Assembly: GCF_030369615.1 (NCBI RefSeq)
Contig: NZ_CP128494.1
Location: 2,127,501-2,191,500 of the forward strand
Source: Geobacillus stearothermophilus ATCC 12980
GTDB taxonomy: Bacteria; Bacillota; Bacilli; Bacillales; Anoxybacillaceae
DNA: 64,000 nucleotides
Direction: 5' to 3'
The first letter of the stretch is position 1. The number at the start of each line of letters is the position of its first letter. Both the position numbers and the translations under genes were made by a program. This document shows positions 26,453-35,790 of this stretch, one piece after another. The notes beneath the pieces are model-generated. The model saw nothing but the letters and a program-made list of their open reading frames with translations. It searched no databases and was not told the DNA's origin.

Positions 26453-27277
26453 CTAGCGTTGGCAACGCGGGCAATAATGCGTGCCGCGGCCGGCGACAAC
26501 CATTTTCTCAATCGGGGTGCCGCACCGTTTGCACGGCTCCCCTTTGCGGCCGTATACGAACAGGTGATGCTGGAACATTCCGGCTTCTCCTTGCGTATTC
26601 ACATACGTGCGCACCGTGCTTCCCCCTTTCATGACCGCCTCGCCGATCGTCGCTACCATTTCTTCGTGCAACCGTGCAAGTTCTTCATCCGTCAGCGAAG
26701 CAGCCGGCCGTCCAGGGAGAATGCCGGCGCGAAACAGCGCTTCGTCGACATAAATGTTGCCAAACCCGGCCACGACCGTTTGATCAAGCAACAACGCTTT
26801 CACCGTCCGCTTTGTTTTCGCCGCTTTTGCGGCCAACACCGCCGGAGAAAACGCTGGGGACAGCGGTTCCGGCCCTAATTGAGCGAGCGGCGGCCGGCAG
26901 TCTGCTTCCTCTTTCGCGTACACGTGCATGGTTCCGAATTTGCGTACATCGCGATAACGAAGCTCACTGCCGTCTGTAAAACGAAACACAATGTGCGTAT
27001 GCGGTTCAAGCGGCTCATCGGACTGGGCGACCGCGTAGCGCCCCTCCATGCGCAAATGGGAGATGAGCATATCCCGGTCAAGCAAAAATTTCAAAAATTT
27101 CCCGCGCCGATCGATGCCGCGCACCGTCTGCCCGGCCAGCCTGGCAGCAAACGCCGCCGGGTCTTGCGGATGACGAATGATATTCGGCCAAAACACCCGC
27201 ACCTCTTCAATCGTTTTGCCAGCGACAAGCGGCAACAGCGTGCGGCGGATCGTTTCCACTTCCGGCAGTTCCGGCAT
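26453..27277 (-). CDS. mutM: Formamidopyrimidine-DNA glycosylase
   Basis: MutM removes 8-oxoguanine and cuts the abasic site by beta,delta-elimination. The 274-residue protein begins MPELPEVETIRRTLLPLVAG, where Pro (next after Met) is the nucleophile and Glu is catalytic. The helix-two-turn-helix region (DQTVVAGFGNIYVDEALF) and C-terminal zinc finger (CKRCGTPIEK...CPRCQR) are complete. The length equals the structurally studied G. stearothermophilus enzyme. It lies between polA and coaE. Confidence 0.97.
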   Translation of the reverse strand: MPELPEVETIRRTLLPLVAGKTIEEVRVFWPNIIRHPQDPAAFAARLAGQTVRGIDRRGKFLKFLLDRDMLISHLRMEGRYAVAQSDEPLEPHTHIVFRFTDGSELRYRDVRKFGTMHVYAKEEADCRPPLAQLGPEPLSPAFSPAVLAAKAAKTKRTVKALLLDQTVVAGFGNIYVDEALFRAGILPGRPAASLTDEELARLHEEMVATIGEAVMKGGSTVRTYVNTQGEAGMFQHHLFVYGRKGEPCKRCGTPIEKMVVAGRGTHYCPRCQR

Positions 27278-27374
27278 GGCGCCTCCCTCCTTTTCCTGTT
27301 CGTGCACCTGTTTTAAAGCAACAGCTCATTGCGCGGCCCCGTGAAAAACCGAGCAGCTGGCGGGCAGGCCGCTT

Positions 27375-30005
27375 TTATTTGGCGTCGTACCACGTCGGAC
27401 CGTAATGGTAATCGACTTTCAGCGGCACGCGGAGTGCGACGGCTTGCTCCATCACCTCTGGAACGAGGCGGCACAGCCGCTCGATTTCCTCTTTCGGCGC
27501 CTCCAAAATGAGTTCGTCATGCACTTGCAGCAACAGGCGCGCCTGCAGCCGTTCTTCGCGCAGCCTCACGCTTAGATCGATCATCGCTTTTTTAATAATA
27601 TCAGCGGCACTCCCTTGGATCGGTGTGTTCATCGCCGTCCGCTCGGCGAAGCTGCGGACGTTGAAGTTGCGGCTTGTAATATCGGGCAAATAGCGGCGCC
27701 GATGCAGCAGCGTCGTCACATACCCTTTTTGTTTCGCTTCTTGCACAATGTTGTCCATATATTGCTTTACACCTGGAAAACTGGCAAAATATCGCTCAAT
27801 AAATTCAGCCGCTTCTTTGCGCGTAATGTTCAAGTTTTGCGCCAGACCGTAATCACTAATGCCGTACACGATGCCAAAATTGACGGCCTTCGCTTGGCGG
27901 CGCATGTTGGCTGTCACGTCTTCTTCGCTCACATGGAAAATGTCCATGGCTGTTTTCGTATGGATGTCCAACCCGCGCCGGAACGCTTCAATCAAATTGT
28001 CATCTTCCGCGATATGGGCGAGGACGCGCAGCTCGATTTGCGAATAGTCGGCCGCAAAGATGAGCCAGTCCGGCTCCGACGGCACGAACGCCTGGCGGAT
28101 TTTCCGCCCTTCCTCAAGCCGAATCGGAATGTTTTGCAAATTCGGTTCGACGGAGCTGAGGCGCCCGGTTTGCGTCAACGCCTGATTGAACATCGTGTGC
28201 ACTTTGCCCGTCACGGGGTGCACCACTTTCAGCAGCCCTTCAATATACGTTGACTGCAGCTTGCCGAGTTGGCGGTAATGCAAAATATGTTCGACGATTT
28301 CATGGTGCGGTGCAAGCTTCTCAAGCACATCGGCTGAAGTCGAATAGCCGGTTTTTGTCTTTTTCAACACCGGGAGCTGCAGCTTGTCAAATAAAACCGT
28401 CCCGAGCTGTTTCGGCGAGTTAATGTTGAACTCTTGGCCGGCGAGTTCGTAAATGCGCCGCTCGACCGCCTGCAGCTGCTCGGTGAGCTCCGCCCCCATC
28501 TGTTCAAGCCGCTTCGTGTCCACTTTCACTCCAGTAAATTCCATATTGGCCAAAATGCCAGCCAGCGGCTGTTCGAGCTCGGTCAGCAGCCGATCTTGTT
28601 CGTTGCGGCGCAGTTCGTCCATCAACGGCTCTTCAAGCGCCCAAATGGCCGCCGCCTTGCGGGCGAGATGCTCGGCAAGCGTCGGTTCATCAGGAACCGT
28701 CCGCTTCGCTCCTTTTCCATAGACCGCCTCATCCGATCGCACCGCCTCGTACTGATGCATTTTCGCCACCGCGGCAACGTCGCCCGCCGCCTGCGCCGGA
28801 TCGAGCAAGTAAGCGGCCAGCAACAGATCGAACACGACGCCGCGCAGTTCGATTCCTTTCCATTTTAGCGCGACGGCCGCCCGCTTTGAATCAAACATCG
28901 TTTTTTTCTTCGTCTCATCGCCAAGCCAAGCGAGAAATTTCGGATCGGCGAGCGCCGTCTCCGGGCGCAGGAAAAACCGCCCGCGTTCGTTGGCCAAGGC
29001 GATCCCGACAATCGGGGCATGGTGATAGTTGTCGCCCACCACCTCCACGACGAGGGCCGCTTTGTCGGCGAGCATTTCGTCCGTGACGCTGTCGGCGATC
29101 GCAAAATCCATCCCGGCGAGCGGCTTTTCGCCTTCATCCGTTTGGACGGCCATCTTGTCGAGAAACGACTGGAATCCGAGCTCCTGAAACAAGGCGACCA
29201 CTTTTTCCCGGTCTTCTCCTTTGTAGACAATGTCATCGAGCGTCAGCTCAACCGGGGCGTCGCGGCAAATAGCGGCCAGCTGTTTGCTTAAAAGCGCCAA
29301 ATCCCGGTATTGGCGCAAATTTTCTTTCAGCTTCTCCCCTTTGATCTCATCGATCGATGCCAGTACGTTTTCGACCGTGCCGAATTGCTTGAGCAGCTTG
29401 ACGGCTGTTTTTTCCCCGATGCCGGGCACGCCAGGGATGTTGTCGGATTTGTCGCCCATCAATCCTTTCAAGTCGACAATTTGCTCCGGGGTGAGGCCGT
29501 ATTTTTCCACGACCGTCTCCGGCGTGTACGACTCGATGTCGGTAATCCCTTTTTTCGTAATCTCCACCGTCACTTGCGGGGAAGCAAGCTGGGTTAAATC
29601 GCGGTCGCCGGAAATGACTTTCACTGCAAACCCTTCTCGCTCAGCCCGCGCCGCCATCGTTCCGATAATATCGTCCGCTTCGTAATGGTCGAGCTCATAG
29701 GCGGGGATGCGGTACGCCTTGAGCAATTCGCGCAGCAGCGGAAACTGTTCCGACAGTTCCGGCGGCGTCTGCTGCCGCCCGCCTTTATAGTCTTGGAACG
29801 TTTCATGGCGGAACGTCGTTTTCCCGGCGTCAAACGCCACGAGAATGTGGGTCGGCTGCTCTTCCGCCAAAATTTTGTTTAACATCATCGTAAACCCGTA
29901 GACTGCGTTCGTATGAATCCCTTTATCGTTATGCAAAAGCGGCAACGCGAAAAAGGCGCGGTACGCCACGCTGTTGCCGTCAATTAAGACGAGCTTGTTT
30001 TTCAA
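27375..30005 (-). CDS. polA: DNA polymerase I (Bst type)
   Basis: Pol I processes Okazaki fragments and fills repair gaps. The 876-residue protein has a 5'-3' exonuclease domain (about 1-300; VISGDRDLTQL, GLMGDKSDNIPGVPGIGEKT), a vestigial 3'-5' domain lacking the usual acidic residues (about 300-470), and the polymerase domain with motif A (DYSQIELRVLAHIAEDDN), motif B (RRQAKAVNFGIVYGISDYG) and motif C (LLQVHDELILE). ATG codons at 30011 and 30008 overlap the ribosome site GAGGAGG; the TTG at 30005 (LKNKLVLIDGN) gives the known 876-residue length. Confidence 0.97.
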   Translation of the reverse strand: MKNKLVLIDGNSVAYRAFFALPLLHNDKGIHTNAVYGFTMMLNKILAEEQPTHILVAFDAGKTTFRHETFQDYKGGRQQTPPELSEQFPLLRELLKAYRIPAYELDHYEADDIIGTMAARAEREGFAVKVISGDRDLTQLASPQVTVEITKKGITDIESYTPETVVEKYGLTPEQIVDLKGLMGDKSDNIPGVPGIGEKTAVKLLKQFGTVENVLASIDEIKGEKLKENLRQYRDLALLSKQLAAICRDAPVELTLDDIVYKGEDREKVVALFQELGFQSFLDKMAVQTDEGEKPLAGMDFAIADSVTDEMLADKAALVVEVVGDNYHHAPIVGIALANERGRFFLRPETALADPKFLAWLGDETKKKTMFDSKRAAVALKWKGIELRGVVFDLLLAAYLLDPAQAAGDVAAVAKMHQYEAVRSDEAVYGKGAKRTVPDEPTLAEHLARKAAAIWALEEPLMDELRRNEQDRLLTELEQPLAGILANMEFTGVKVDTKRLEQMGAELTEQLQAVERRIYELAGQEFNINSPKQLGTVLFDKLQLPVLKKTKTGYSTSADVLEKLAPHHEIVEHILHYRQLGKLQSTYIEGLLKVVHPVTGKVHTMFNQALTQTGRLSSVEPNLQNIPIRLEEGRKIRQAFVPSEPDWLIFAADYSQIELRVLAHIAEDDNLIEAFRRGLDIHTKTAMDIFHVSEEDVTANMRRQAKAVNFGIVYGISDYGLAQNLNITRKEAAEFIERYFASFPGVKQYMDNIVQEAKQKGYVTTLLHRRRYLPDITSRNFNVRSFAERTAMNTPIQGSAADIIKKAMIDLSVRLREERLQARLLLQVHDELILEAPKEEIERLCRLVPEVMEQAVALRVPLKVDYHYGPTWYDAK

Positions 30006-30061
30006 CATCATCCCTCCTCGGACGTTCCTTGTTCTATTGTACCACGCCGGCGGGCGGCCAT

Positions 30062-30090
30062 AAAAAGAAGCCGGCTACCGCTCCGGCTTC
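30062..30090 (-). terminator. Terminator of phoPR
   Basis: GAAGCCGG...CCGGCTTC followed by five T overlaps the end of phoR. Confidence 0.9.
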
Positions 30091-31826
30091 GGGAAATGAA
30101 TCGTAAACTCGGTGCCGCGCCCGACTTCGCTCGTCACCGTAATGTAGCCGCGATGCGCCTCGACCAAGTGCTTGACGATCGAAAGGCCCAGCCCCGTCCC
30201 GCCTGAGTTGCGGCTGCGCGCCTTGTCGACGCGGTAAAAGCGTTCGAAAATGCGCGGGATTTCGTGTTCTTCAATGCCGATGCCGGTATCTTTCACATGG
30301 ATGAGCACTTCTCCATCTGTTTCTTCCGCCCAAACGGCGACGTTCCCCCGTTCCGGCGTGTACGCCAACGCATTGGCGAGCAAATTGAGCAAAATTTGCT
30401 TCAGCCGGTTCCTGTCGCCGCGGATCGTCAACCCGGACGGCGCCTCGGCGCGCAAGTCGATTCCTTTTTCCGCTGCCTGCTTGCGAAACACGGCCACCGC
30501 CTCCACCATCACTTGGGCGACGTCGACGTCCTCCATGTTCAACCGAAACCCTTGCTGCTCAATTTTTGACAGATCAAGCAGCTCCTCAACGAGCGTCTGC
30601 AGCCGCTCGCTTTCCTTTAAAATGATGGTCAAAAAATGCTCAAGCGCCGCTTCGTCTTTCATCGCCCCGTCAAGCAGCGTCTCAGCGAATCCGCGGATCG
30701 ACGTCACCGGCGTTTTCAACTCGTGCGACACGTTGGCGACAAAGTCTTTGCGGATTTGCTCGAGCCGCTTGAGCTCGGTAATGTCGTGGAACACGACGAC
30801 GATCCCTTTCCATTCGGCGTTCGTGCCGATAATCGGGGCGCCGTACACGTCGAAATGCTTCCGCTCAAGACCGACCGTCAATTGCATTTGCCGGCGGATA
30901 GGCGTTTCTGTAATAAAAATGTCGTCAATAAGCCGGACAACGTCGCGGTATGGCAGCACATCGGCATATGGACGGTACAAGCAGGCGGATGGCTCAAGAT
31001 GAAAATAGGTTTGGAACGTGCGGTTGAGCAAATGAACATGCCCGCGATGGTCAATAAACAACAACGCGCTGCCGACGTTTTCAATGAGCGTATGAAGCCG
31101 TTCGGTTTGGATTTCTCGCGCCCGGCTCATCTCCTGCAAGTTGCGGGCGAGGCGGTTGATCGAGCGGACGAGCATGCCGGCTTCTTTATATTCGCCATCA
31201 GGCACACGGGCGGCATAGTTGCCTTTTTCGAGTTCAAACGCCGCCTTCGTCGCTGCTTCAATCGGCCGCATATATTGGTTGGTGATTTTAAAGACAAGGG
31301 CGATTATGACAACAAGCGCCATGCCGAGGCTGCTCGTGAGCACGCCCCAAATTTGCTGGTTCACTTTTTTCAGCGAGCTCGTCGGCGTGCTTAACACGAC
31401 ATAGCCGTCCCGCTCCGAGCCGCGTCCGTATGGAGCGATGTAATAGTATACATCATTCGCTTTTTCAATAACCGAAAAGCGCGGAAACTGCTGTTTGCGC
31501 AAAATGGTGCGGATGATGCGCTCATGGTCTTCATCGCTGATCGCCGCGATGCGCCCACTGTCAAAGCGCACTTGTTCATTTCGGTCAAGCACCGTGATGC
31601 GCGATGACAGCTCGTTCCCCATGTCATGCAAGTCGATGCGAATTTGCTCAAGCGGCTCGTTTTCAAGCAAAATGGCGAGCGCTTTCGCCTCTTTTTCCAT
31701 CCGCTTGTTCATCGTCTCGGCGTAAAACTGTTTGAGCAGTTGTCCAAGCAGCAAACCGAGGGCGATCAAAACCGTGACGATGAGCGTGATGAGCCAAAAC
31801 AACAGCCGGTTGCGCAAGCTATCCAT
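30075..31826 (-). CDS. phoR: Phosphate-responsive sensor histidine kinase PhoR
   Basis: The 583-residue membrane kinase starts MDSLRNRLLFWLITLIVTVL. It has two membrane helices flanking an extracytoplasmic sensor (about 30-165), a HAMP domain, a PAS domain, a HisKA box (FVANVSHELKTPVTSIRGFA, phospho-accepting His) and HATPase motifs (NLLANALAYTP; DTGIGI; GGTGLGLSIVKH). It follows phoP by one base. It should control phosphate-starvation genes. Confidence 0.94.
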   Translation of the reverse strand: MDSLRNRLLFWLITLIVTVLIALGLLLGQLLKQFYAETMNKRMEKEAKALAILLENEPLEQIRIDLHDMGNELSSRITVLDRNEQVRFDSGRIAAISDEDHERIIRTILRKQQFPRFSVIEKANDVYYYIAPYGRGSERDGYVVLSTPTSSLKKVNQQIWGVLTSSLGMALVVIIALVFKITNQYMRPIEAATKAAFELEKGNYAARVPDGEYKEAGMLVRSINRLARNLQEMSRAREIQTERLHTLIENVGSALLFIDHRGHVHLLNRTFQTYFHLEPSACLYRPYADVLPYRDVVRLIDDIFITETPIRRQMQLTVGLERKHFDVYGAPIIGTNAEWKGIVVVFHDITELKRLEQIRKDFVANVSHELKTPVTSIRGFAETLLDGAMKDEAALEHFLTIILKESERLQTLVEELLDLSKIEQQGFRLNMEDVDVAQVMVEAVAVFRKQAAEKGIDLRAEAPSGLTIRGDRNRLKQILLNLLANALAYTPERGNVAVWAEETDGEVLIHVKDTGIGIEEHEIPRIFERFYRVDKARSRNSGGTGLGLSIVKHLVEAHRGYITVTSEVGRGTEFTIHFPKPER

Positions 31827-31827
31827 G

Positions 31828-32526
31828 CTACTTGGGCTCCTCCAGTTTGTAGCCGAGGCCGCGCACCGTTTTGATGTATGCCGGTTTTTTCGTGTCCTCT
31901 TCGATTTTCTCGCGCAAATGGCTGATATGGACATCGACAATACGCGTATCGCCGGCAAAATCATAGTTCCATACCGCGCTGAGCAGCTGGTCGCGCGTCA
32001 GCACCCGTCCTTTATGCCGCGCCAAATACAGGAGCAGCTCAAATTCTTTCGGCGTCAGCTCGAGCGGCTTGCCGCTGATCGCCGCCTCATATCGCTCTGG
32101 AAAAATCTCGAGCCGGCCGACAGCAAGCCGCTCGCCCTCCTCCGCCGCCGGCTGTGCAATCTCCGTACGGCGCAAGATCGCCTTCACCCGCGCAACGACT
32201 TCCCGCGGGCTGAACGGCTTGGTCATATAATCGTCGGCGCCAAGCTCGAGGCCAAGCACTTTGTCAAACTCGTCATCGCGGGCCGTAAGCATTAAAATCG
32301 GCGTCATGATTTGCTGCTGACGGAGCCGCTTGCACACTTCGACACCGTCAAGCTTCGGCAGCATCAAGTCCAAAATGATGAGCGCCGGCTGTTCGGACGC
32401 CACTTTGGCGAGCGCTTCTTCGCCGTCATAGGCAGCCACAGCTTGAAAGCCGGCTTTCTCCAAGTTGTACGCCAACAATGTCACGATCGGCTGTTCGTCA
32501 TCAACGACTAAAATTTTTTTTTCCAT
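31828..32526 (-). CDS. phoP: Response regulator PhoP
   Basis: The 232-residue OmpR-family regulator begins MEKKILVVDDEQPIVTLLAY. The receiver has phospho-acceptor Asp in LIILDLMLPKLDG and Lys in DDYMTKPFSPREV; the winged-helix domain ends with VRGLGYKLEEPK. ATG at 32526 follows GGAGGAGCGGC. It is co-transcribed with phoR (TAG-C-ATG). Confidence 0.95.
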   Translation of the reverse strand: MEKKILVVDDEQPIVTLLAYNLEKAGFQAVAAYDGEEALAKVASEQPALIILDLMLPKLDGVEVCKRLRQQQIMTPILMLTARDDEFDKVLGLELGADDYMTKPFSPREVVARVKAILRRTEIAQPAAEEGERLAVGRLEIFPERYEAAISGKPLELTPKEFELLLYLARHKGRVLTRDQLLSAVWNYDFAGDTRIVDVHISHLREKIEEDTKKPAYIKTVRGLGYKLEEPK

Positions 32527-32597
32527 GCCGCTCCTCCGTTTCATCCGATAGTTTCTGCCCTTATGATACCATAACTCGCGATTTGTCACGAAAAAAA

Positions 32598-32650
32598 TAA
32601 AGAGACTGCTCCCCCGGCGGGCAAGCAGCCCCGCAAGGAACAGTCTCTCG
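32598..32650 (-). terminator. Terminator after the MaoC-like gene remnant
   Basis: AGAGACTGTTCC...GGGGGAGCAGTCTCT followed by TTTATTTTTTT lies on the minus strand between the MaoC-like gene and phoP. Confidence 0.85.
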
Positions 32651-32694
32651 CACGTTGTCGCCGGCTTTTGGCCGCCGGCGAAACACGATTCCGG

Positions 32695-33116
32695 TCAAAA
32701 ATTTTCTAAAACCCGGCCATCAAAGCGCGGCAAGGCGTGCGGCGGACAGACGGACAACGTTCCATCCAGCACCGTCTCCGTCCCGCGCGTCGCGGTCACG
32801 GCCAAGGTGACGCAATGGCCTTCCTCATCCACCCCGGTCACTTCGAGCAAAAATTCGAGCGTCTCATAATGGTAAACCGGGCGGAGAAAGCGGATGTCCT
32901 GCCGGGTGATGTAGCTTCCCGGACCGGGCAAATATTTGGAGACCGCCGACGTAATCATCCCCGTCAGCATAATCGGCGCACAACCGGCCGGCCGAGCGGC
33001 GTCTGCAAAGCGTAGTCATGTTGGATGTAAAGCGGGTTGGCATCATCGGTCAGTCCAAGGTAAAGAAGCAAGTCTTTGTCCTCAATGGACGCCTGAAAGA
33101 CAATTTTTTTCTCCAA
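32695..33116 (-). pseudogene. MaoC-like hot-dog hydratase, frameshifted
   Basis: The TTG at 33116 (AGGGAG upstream) opens LEKKIVFQASIEDKDLLLYL, continuing to ADDANPLY-type hydratase sequence (LTDDANPLYIQHDYALQTPL) and GRPVV. One base is missing near 32979, so this frame stops, while the continuation LTGMITSAVSKYLPGPGSYI to the end is in another frame (open from 32970). Together they make a protein of about 140 residues of the MaoC dehydratase family. It is either a real pseudogene or a sequencing error. Confidence 0.75.
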
Positions 33117-33205
33117 CCTGAATCTCCCTGATCGTTCTCCCGGGTTTCCGTTTTTTCAACACGTTCCCACCCCTCCTCCCAGAAAGCGCTTTCATTAATC
33201 ACGGG

Positions 33206-33236
33206 CAAAAATTCGGGACAGCGCCCGAATTTTCGC
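33206..33236 (-). terminator. Terminator of citZ-icd-mdh
   Basis: AAAATTCGGGC...GTCCCGAATTTTT lies just after mdh. Confidence 0.9.
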
Positions 33237-33243
33237 CTTTTCG

Positions 33244-34182
33244 TTATTCCAACACGCGCATGACGTTTTTGACCGATTCGACCGATTTGGCCAGCGCCGC
33301 TTTTTCATCTTCGGTCAGCTCGAGCTCGATCACTTTCTCGATGCCGTTGCCGCCCAAGATCGTCGGCACTCCCAGGTAAATCCCTTCATAGCCGTACTCG
33401 CCCTCAAGGTAGGCGATCGCCGGCAAAATGCGGCGCTGGTCTTTCAAAATCGCTTCGACCATTTCGACGAGCGAGGCGGCCGGCGCGTAGTAGGCGCTGC
33501 CGTTGCCGAGCAAGTTGACGATCTCGCCGCCGCCTTTGCGCGTCCGCTCAACGATGGCGTCCAAACGGGCTTTCGGAATGAGCTTCTCGAGCGGAATGCC
33601 GCCGGCGTACGAGTAGCGGACGAGCGGCACCATGTCATCGCCATGGCCGCCCAGCACGAAGCCGGTGACATCTTTCACCGAAATGTTCAGCTCTTGGGCG
33701 ACGAACGTGCGGAAGCGCGCCGTGTCCAACACCCCCGACTGACCGATGACGCGGTTTTTCGGAAAGCCGGACTCTTTGAAGACCGTGTACGTCATCGCAT
33801 CGACCGGGTTCGTCAGGACGATGATGTAGCAGTTTGGTGAGTATTTGACGACTTCTTTCGTCACTTGTTTCATAATTTTTTGGTTCGTCGTCACCAAGTC
33901 GTCGCGGCTCATCCCCGGTTTGCGGGCGATGCCGGCCGTAATGACGACGATGTCGGAATCGGCCGTGTCGGCATAATCCGACGTACCGATAATGTTGGCG
34001 TCAAAGCCGAGCACCGGGCTCGACTCGAGCATGTCAAGCGCCTTCCCTTTCGTCGGATTTTCCAGCTGCGGAATATCGACCAATACGATGTCGCCAAGCT
34101 CTTTTTGCGCCAGCAGGAACGCTGTCGTCGCCCCCGTGAATCCGGCGCCGATCACCGAGATCTTCTTCCGTTTCATCGCCAT
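33244..34182 (-). CDS. mdh: Malate dehydrogenase
   Basis: The 312-residue NAD-dependent, lactate-dehydrogenase-like malate dehydrogenase closes the TCA cycle. It has the [14 protein letters not shown] nucleotide-binding turn, [16 protein letters not shown], the catalytic pair in [16 protein letters not shown] and [15 protein letters not shown], with the substrate-specific Arg in the loop region. The start is ATG at 34182 or 34176. The only ribosome site, AAAGGGTTGG, lies immediately beyond the right end of repeat copy 3, so the insertion stopped just short of it. Confidence 0.96.
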   Translation of the reverse strand: MAMKRKKISVIGAGFTGATTAFLLAQKELGDIVLVDIPQLENPTKGKALDMLESSPVLGFDANIIGTSDYADTADSDIVVITAGIARKPGMSRDDLVTTNQKIMKQVTKEVVKYSPNCYIIVLTNPVDAMTYTVFKESGFPKNRVIGQSGVLDTARFRTFVAQELNISVKDVTGFVLGGHGDDMVPLVRYSYAGGIPLEKLIPKARLDAIVERTRKGGGEIVNLLGNGSAYYAPAASLVEMVEAILKDQRRILPAIAYLEGEYGYEGIYLGVPTILGGNGIEKVIELELTEDEKAALAKSVESVKNVMRVLE

Positions 34183-34201
34183 CGTTTTGCCAACCCTTTC
34201 A

Positions 34202-34440
34202 GTGAACTACCCACCACCTACGCTTCGCTTATAGGTGGGGGCTTCAAGCGACTTGTGTGTGTTCGCTGAACGGTAAGCCACACACAAGAACCCTTTACGC
34301 TTCCCTTCGTTCCGAAGGTGTCCGTTCTAGCCATATTCTATCCTATTCGTTGGCTAACGCCAACCGAAATTCATCTCCCACTTTCACTGGTGCTGGCGCA
34401 CCTTCACGTTTAGAAGTAGGAGACTTCTTTCGGAGGGAAG
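34202..34440 (-). mobile_element. 239-bp IS200/IS605-like non-autonomous element with omega-RNA-like structure, copy 3
   Basis: The left end abuts TTTAA (34445-34441), which directly follows the icd TAA stop. The right end GTAGTTCAC is followed by TGAAAGGGTTGGCAAAACG, the mdh ribosome-site region, which would be the guide. Both neighbouring genes are intact, so this copy looks like a plain insertion without deletion. It keeps the perfect CTTGTGTGT/ACACACAAG stem. It should be carried on the citZ-icd-mdh transcript in the sense orientation of the supposed omega RNA. Confidence 0.82.
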
Positions 34441-34445
34441 TTAAA

Positions 34446-35717
34446 TTAGTCCATATTGCGGATGAGTGCATCGGCAAATTCCGAACATTTCACTTCGGTT
34501 GCCCCTTCCATCAGGCGGGCAAAGTCGTACGTGACGATTTTGGCGGCAATCGTTTTTTCCATCGCCTGGATGATGAGCTTCGCCGCTTCGTTCCAGCCGA
34601 GATGCTCAAACATCATGACGCCGGACAAAATGACGGACGACGGATTGACTTTGTCAAGACCGGCGTATTTCGGCGCCGTGCCGTGCGTCGCCTCGAAAAT
34701 GGCGTGGCCGGTTTCATAGTTGATGTTCGCCCCCGGCGCGATGCCGATGCCGCCGACTTGGGCTGCGAGCGCATCGGAAATGTAGTCGCCGTTTAAGTTC
34801 ATCGTCGCAATGACGTCAAATTCGCGCGGACGCGTCAAAATTTGCTGCAGGAAGATGTCGGCGATAACGTCTTTGACGATGATTTTGCCGGCTGCTTCCG
34901 CTTCCGCCATCGCTTTGTTCGCCGCCTCTTTGCCCTCGGCTTCAACGATCCGATCGTATTGCGCCCACGTGAACACTTTATCGCCGAATTCTTGTTCGGC
35001 AAGCTCATAGCCCCAGTTTTTAAACGCGCCTTCCGTGAACTTCATAATGTTCCCTTTATGGACGAGCGTCACCGACTTGCGGCCGTGTTCGATCGCATAG
35101 TTGATCGCCGCGCGCACAAGCCGTTTCGTCCCTTGTTCGGAAATCGGCTTAATGCCGATGCCGGACGTTTCCGGGAAACGGATTTTGCGCACGCCCATTT
35201 CGTTTTGCAAGAAGTCGATCACTTTTTTCACTTCCGGCGTTCCTTTGGCGTATTCAATGCCGGCGTAAATGTCTTCCGTGTTCTCGCGGAAAATGACCAT
35301 ATCGGTGTCTTCCGGACGTTTGACCGGCGACGGAACGCCAGGAAAGTAGCGGACCGGACGCAGGCAGACAAACAGGTCGAGCTCTTGGCGGAGCGCGACG
35401 TTGAGCGAACGGATGCCGCCGCCGACCGGCGTCGTCAACGGCCCTTTAATGGCGATTATGTATTCGCGGATCGTCTCAAGCGTTTCATCCGGAAGCCAGC
35501 TGCCCGTCAGCTTGTACGCTTTTTCGCCAGCGAGCACTTCCTTCCAAACGATTTTTTTCTCGCCCTTGTACGCTTTTTCCACCGCTGCTTCCAGCACGCG
35601 CGAAGCGGCCGCCCAAATGTCCGGGCCGGTTCCGTCCCCTTCAATGAACGGAATGATCGGATTGTTTGGAACATTGAGCACACCATTGGTGACAGTAATT
35701 TTTTCCCCTTGCGTCAC
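34446..35717 (-). CDS. icd: Isocitrate dehydrogenase (NADP+)
   Basis: The 423-residue enzyme converts isocitrate to 2-oxoglutarate. The sequence from GTG at 35717 ([20 protein letters not shown]) is close to B. subtilis Icd along its whole length, with [20 protein letters not shown] (phosphoserine region), [16 protein letters not shown] and [20 protein letters not shown]. The frame upstream of 35717 is not part of the gene. It lies 73 bases after citZ with a hairpin between. Confidence 0.96.
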   Translation of the reverse strand: MTQGEKITVTNGVLNVPNNPIIPFIEGDGTGPDIWAAASRVLEAAVEKAYKGEKKIVWKEVLAGEKAYKLTGSWLPDETLETIREYIIAIKGPLTTPVGGGIRSLNVALRQELDLFVCLRPVRYFPGVPSPVKRPEDTDMVIFRENTEDIYAGIEYAKGTPEVKKVIDFLQNEMGVRKIRFPETSGIGIKPISEQGTKRLVRAAINYAIEHGRKSVTLVHKGNIMKFTEGAFKNWGYELAEQEFGDKVFTWAQYDRIVEAEGKEAANKAMAEAEAAGKIIVKDVIADIFLQQILTRPREFDVIATMNLNGDYISDALAAQVGGIGIAPGANINYETGHAIFEATHGTAPKYAGLDKVNPSSVILSGVMMFEHLGWNEAAKLIIQAMEKTIAAKIVTYDFARLMEGATEVKCSEFADALIRNMD

Positions 35718-35747
35718 GAGTAAAACCCCCAATGCCAGTTTTTTATT

Positions 35748-35778
35748 GAAAAGGCGTGAAGGCTCGCCTTCACCGCCT
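35748..35778 (-). terminator. Hairpin between citZ and icd (possible partial terminator)
   Basis: AAGGCGGTGAAGG-CGAG-CCTTCACGCCTT is followed by TTCAATAAAAAAC on the minus strand. The T-run is poor, so it may act as an attenuator or processing/stability hairpin inside the operon. Confidence 0.6.
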
Positions 35779-35790
35779 TGTCCACTTATT

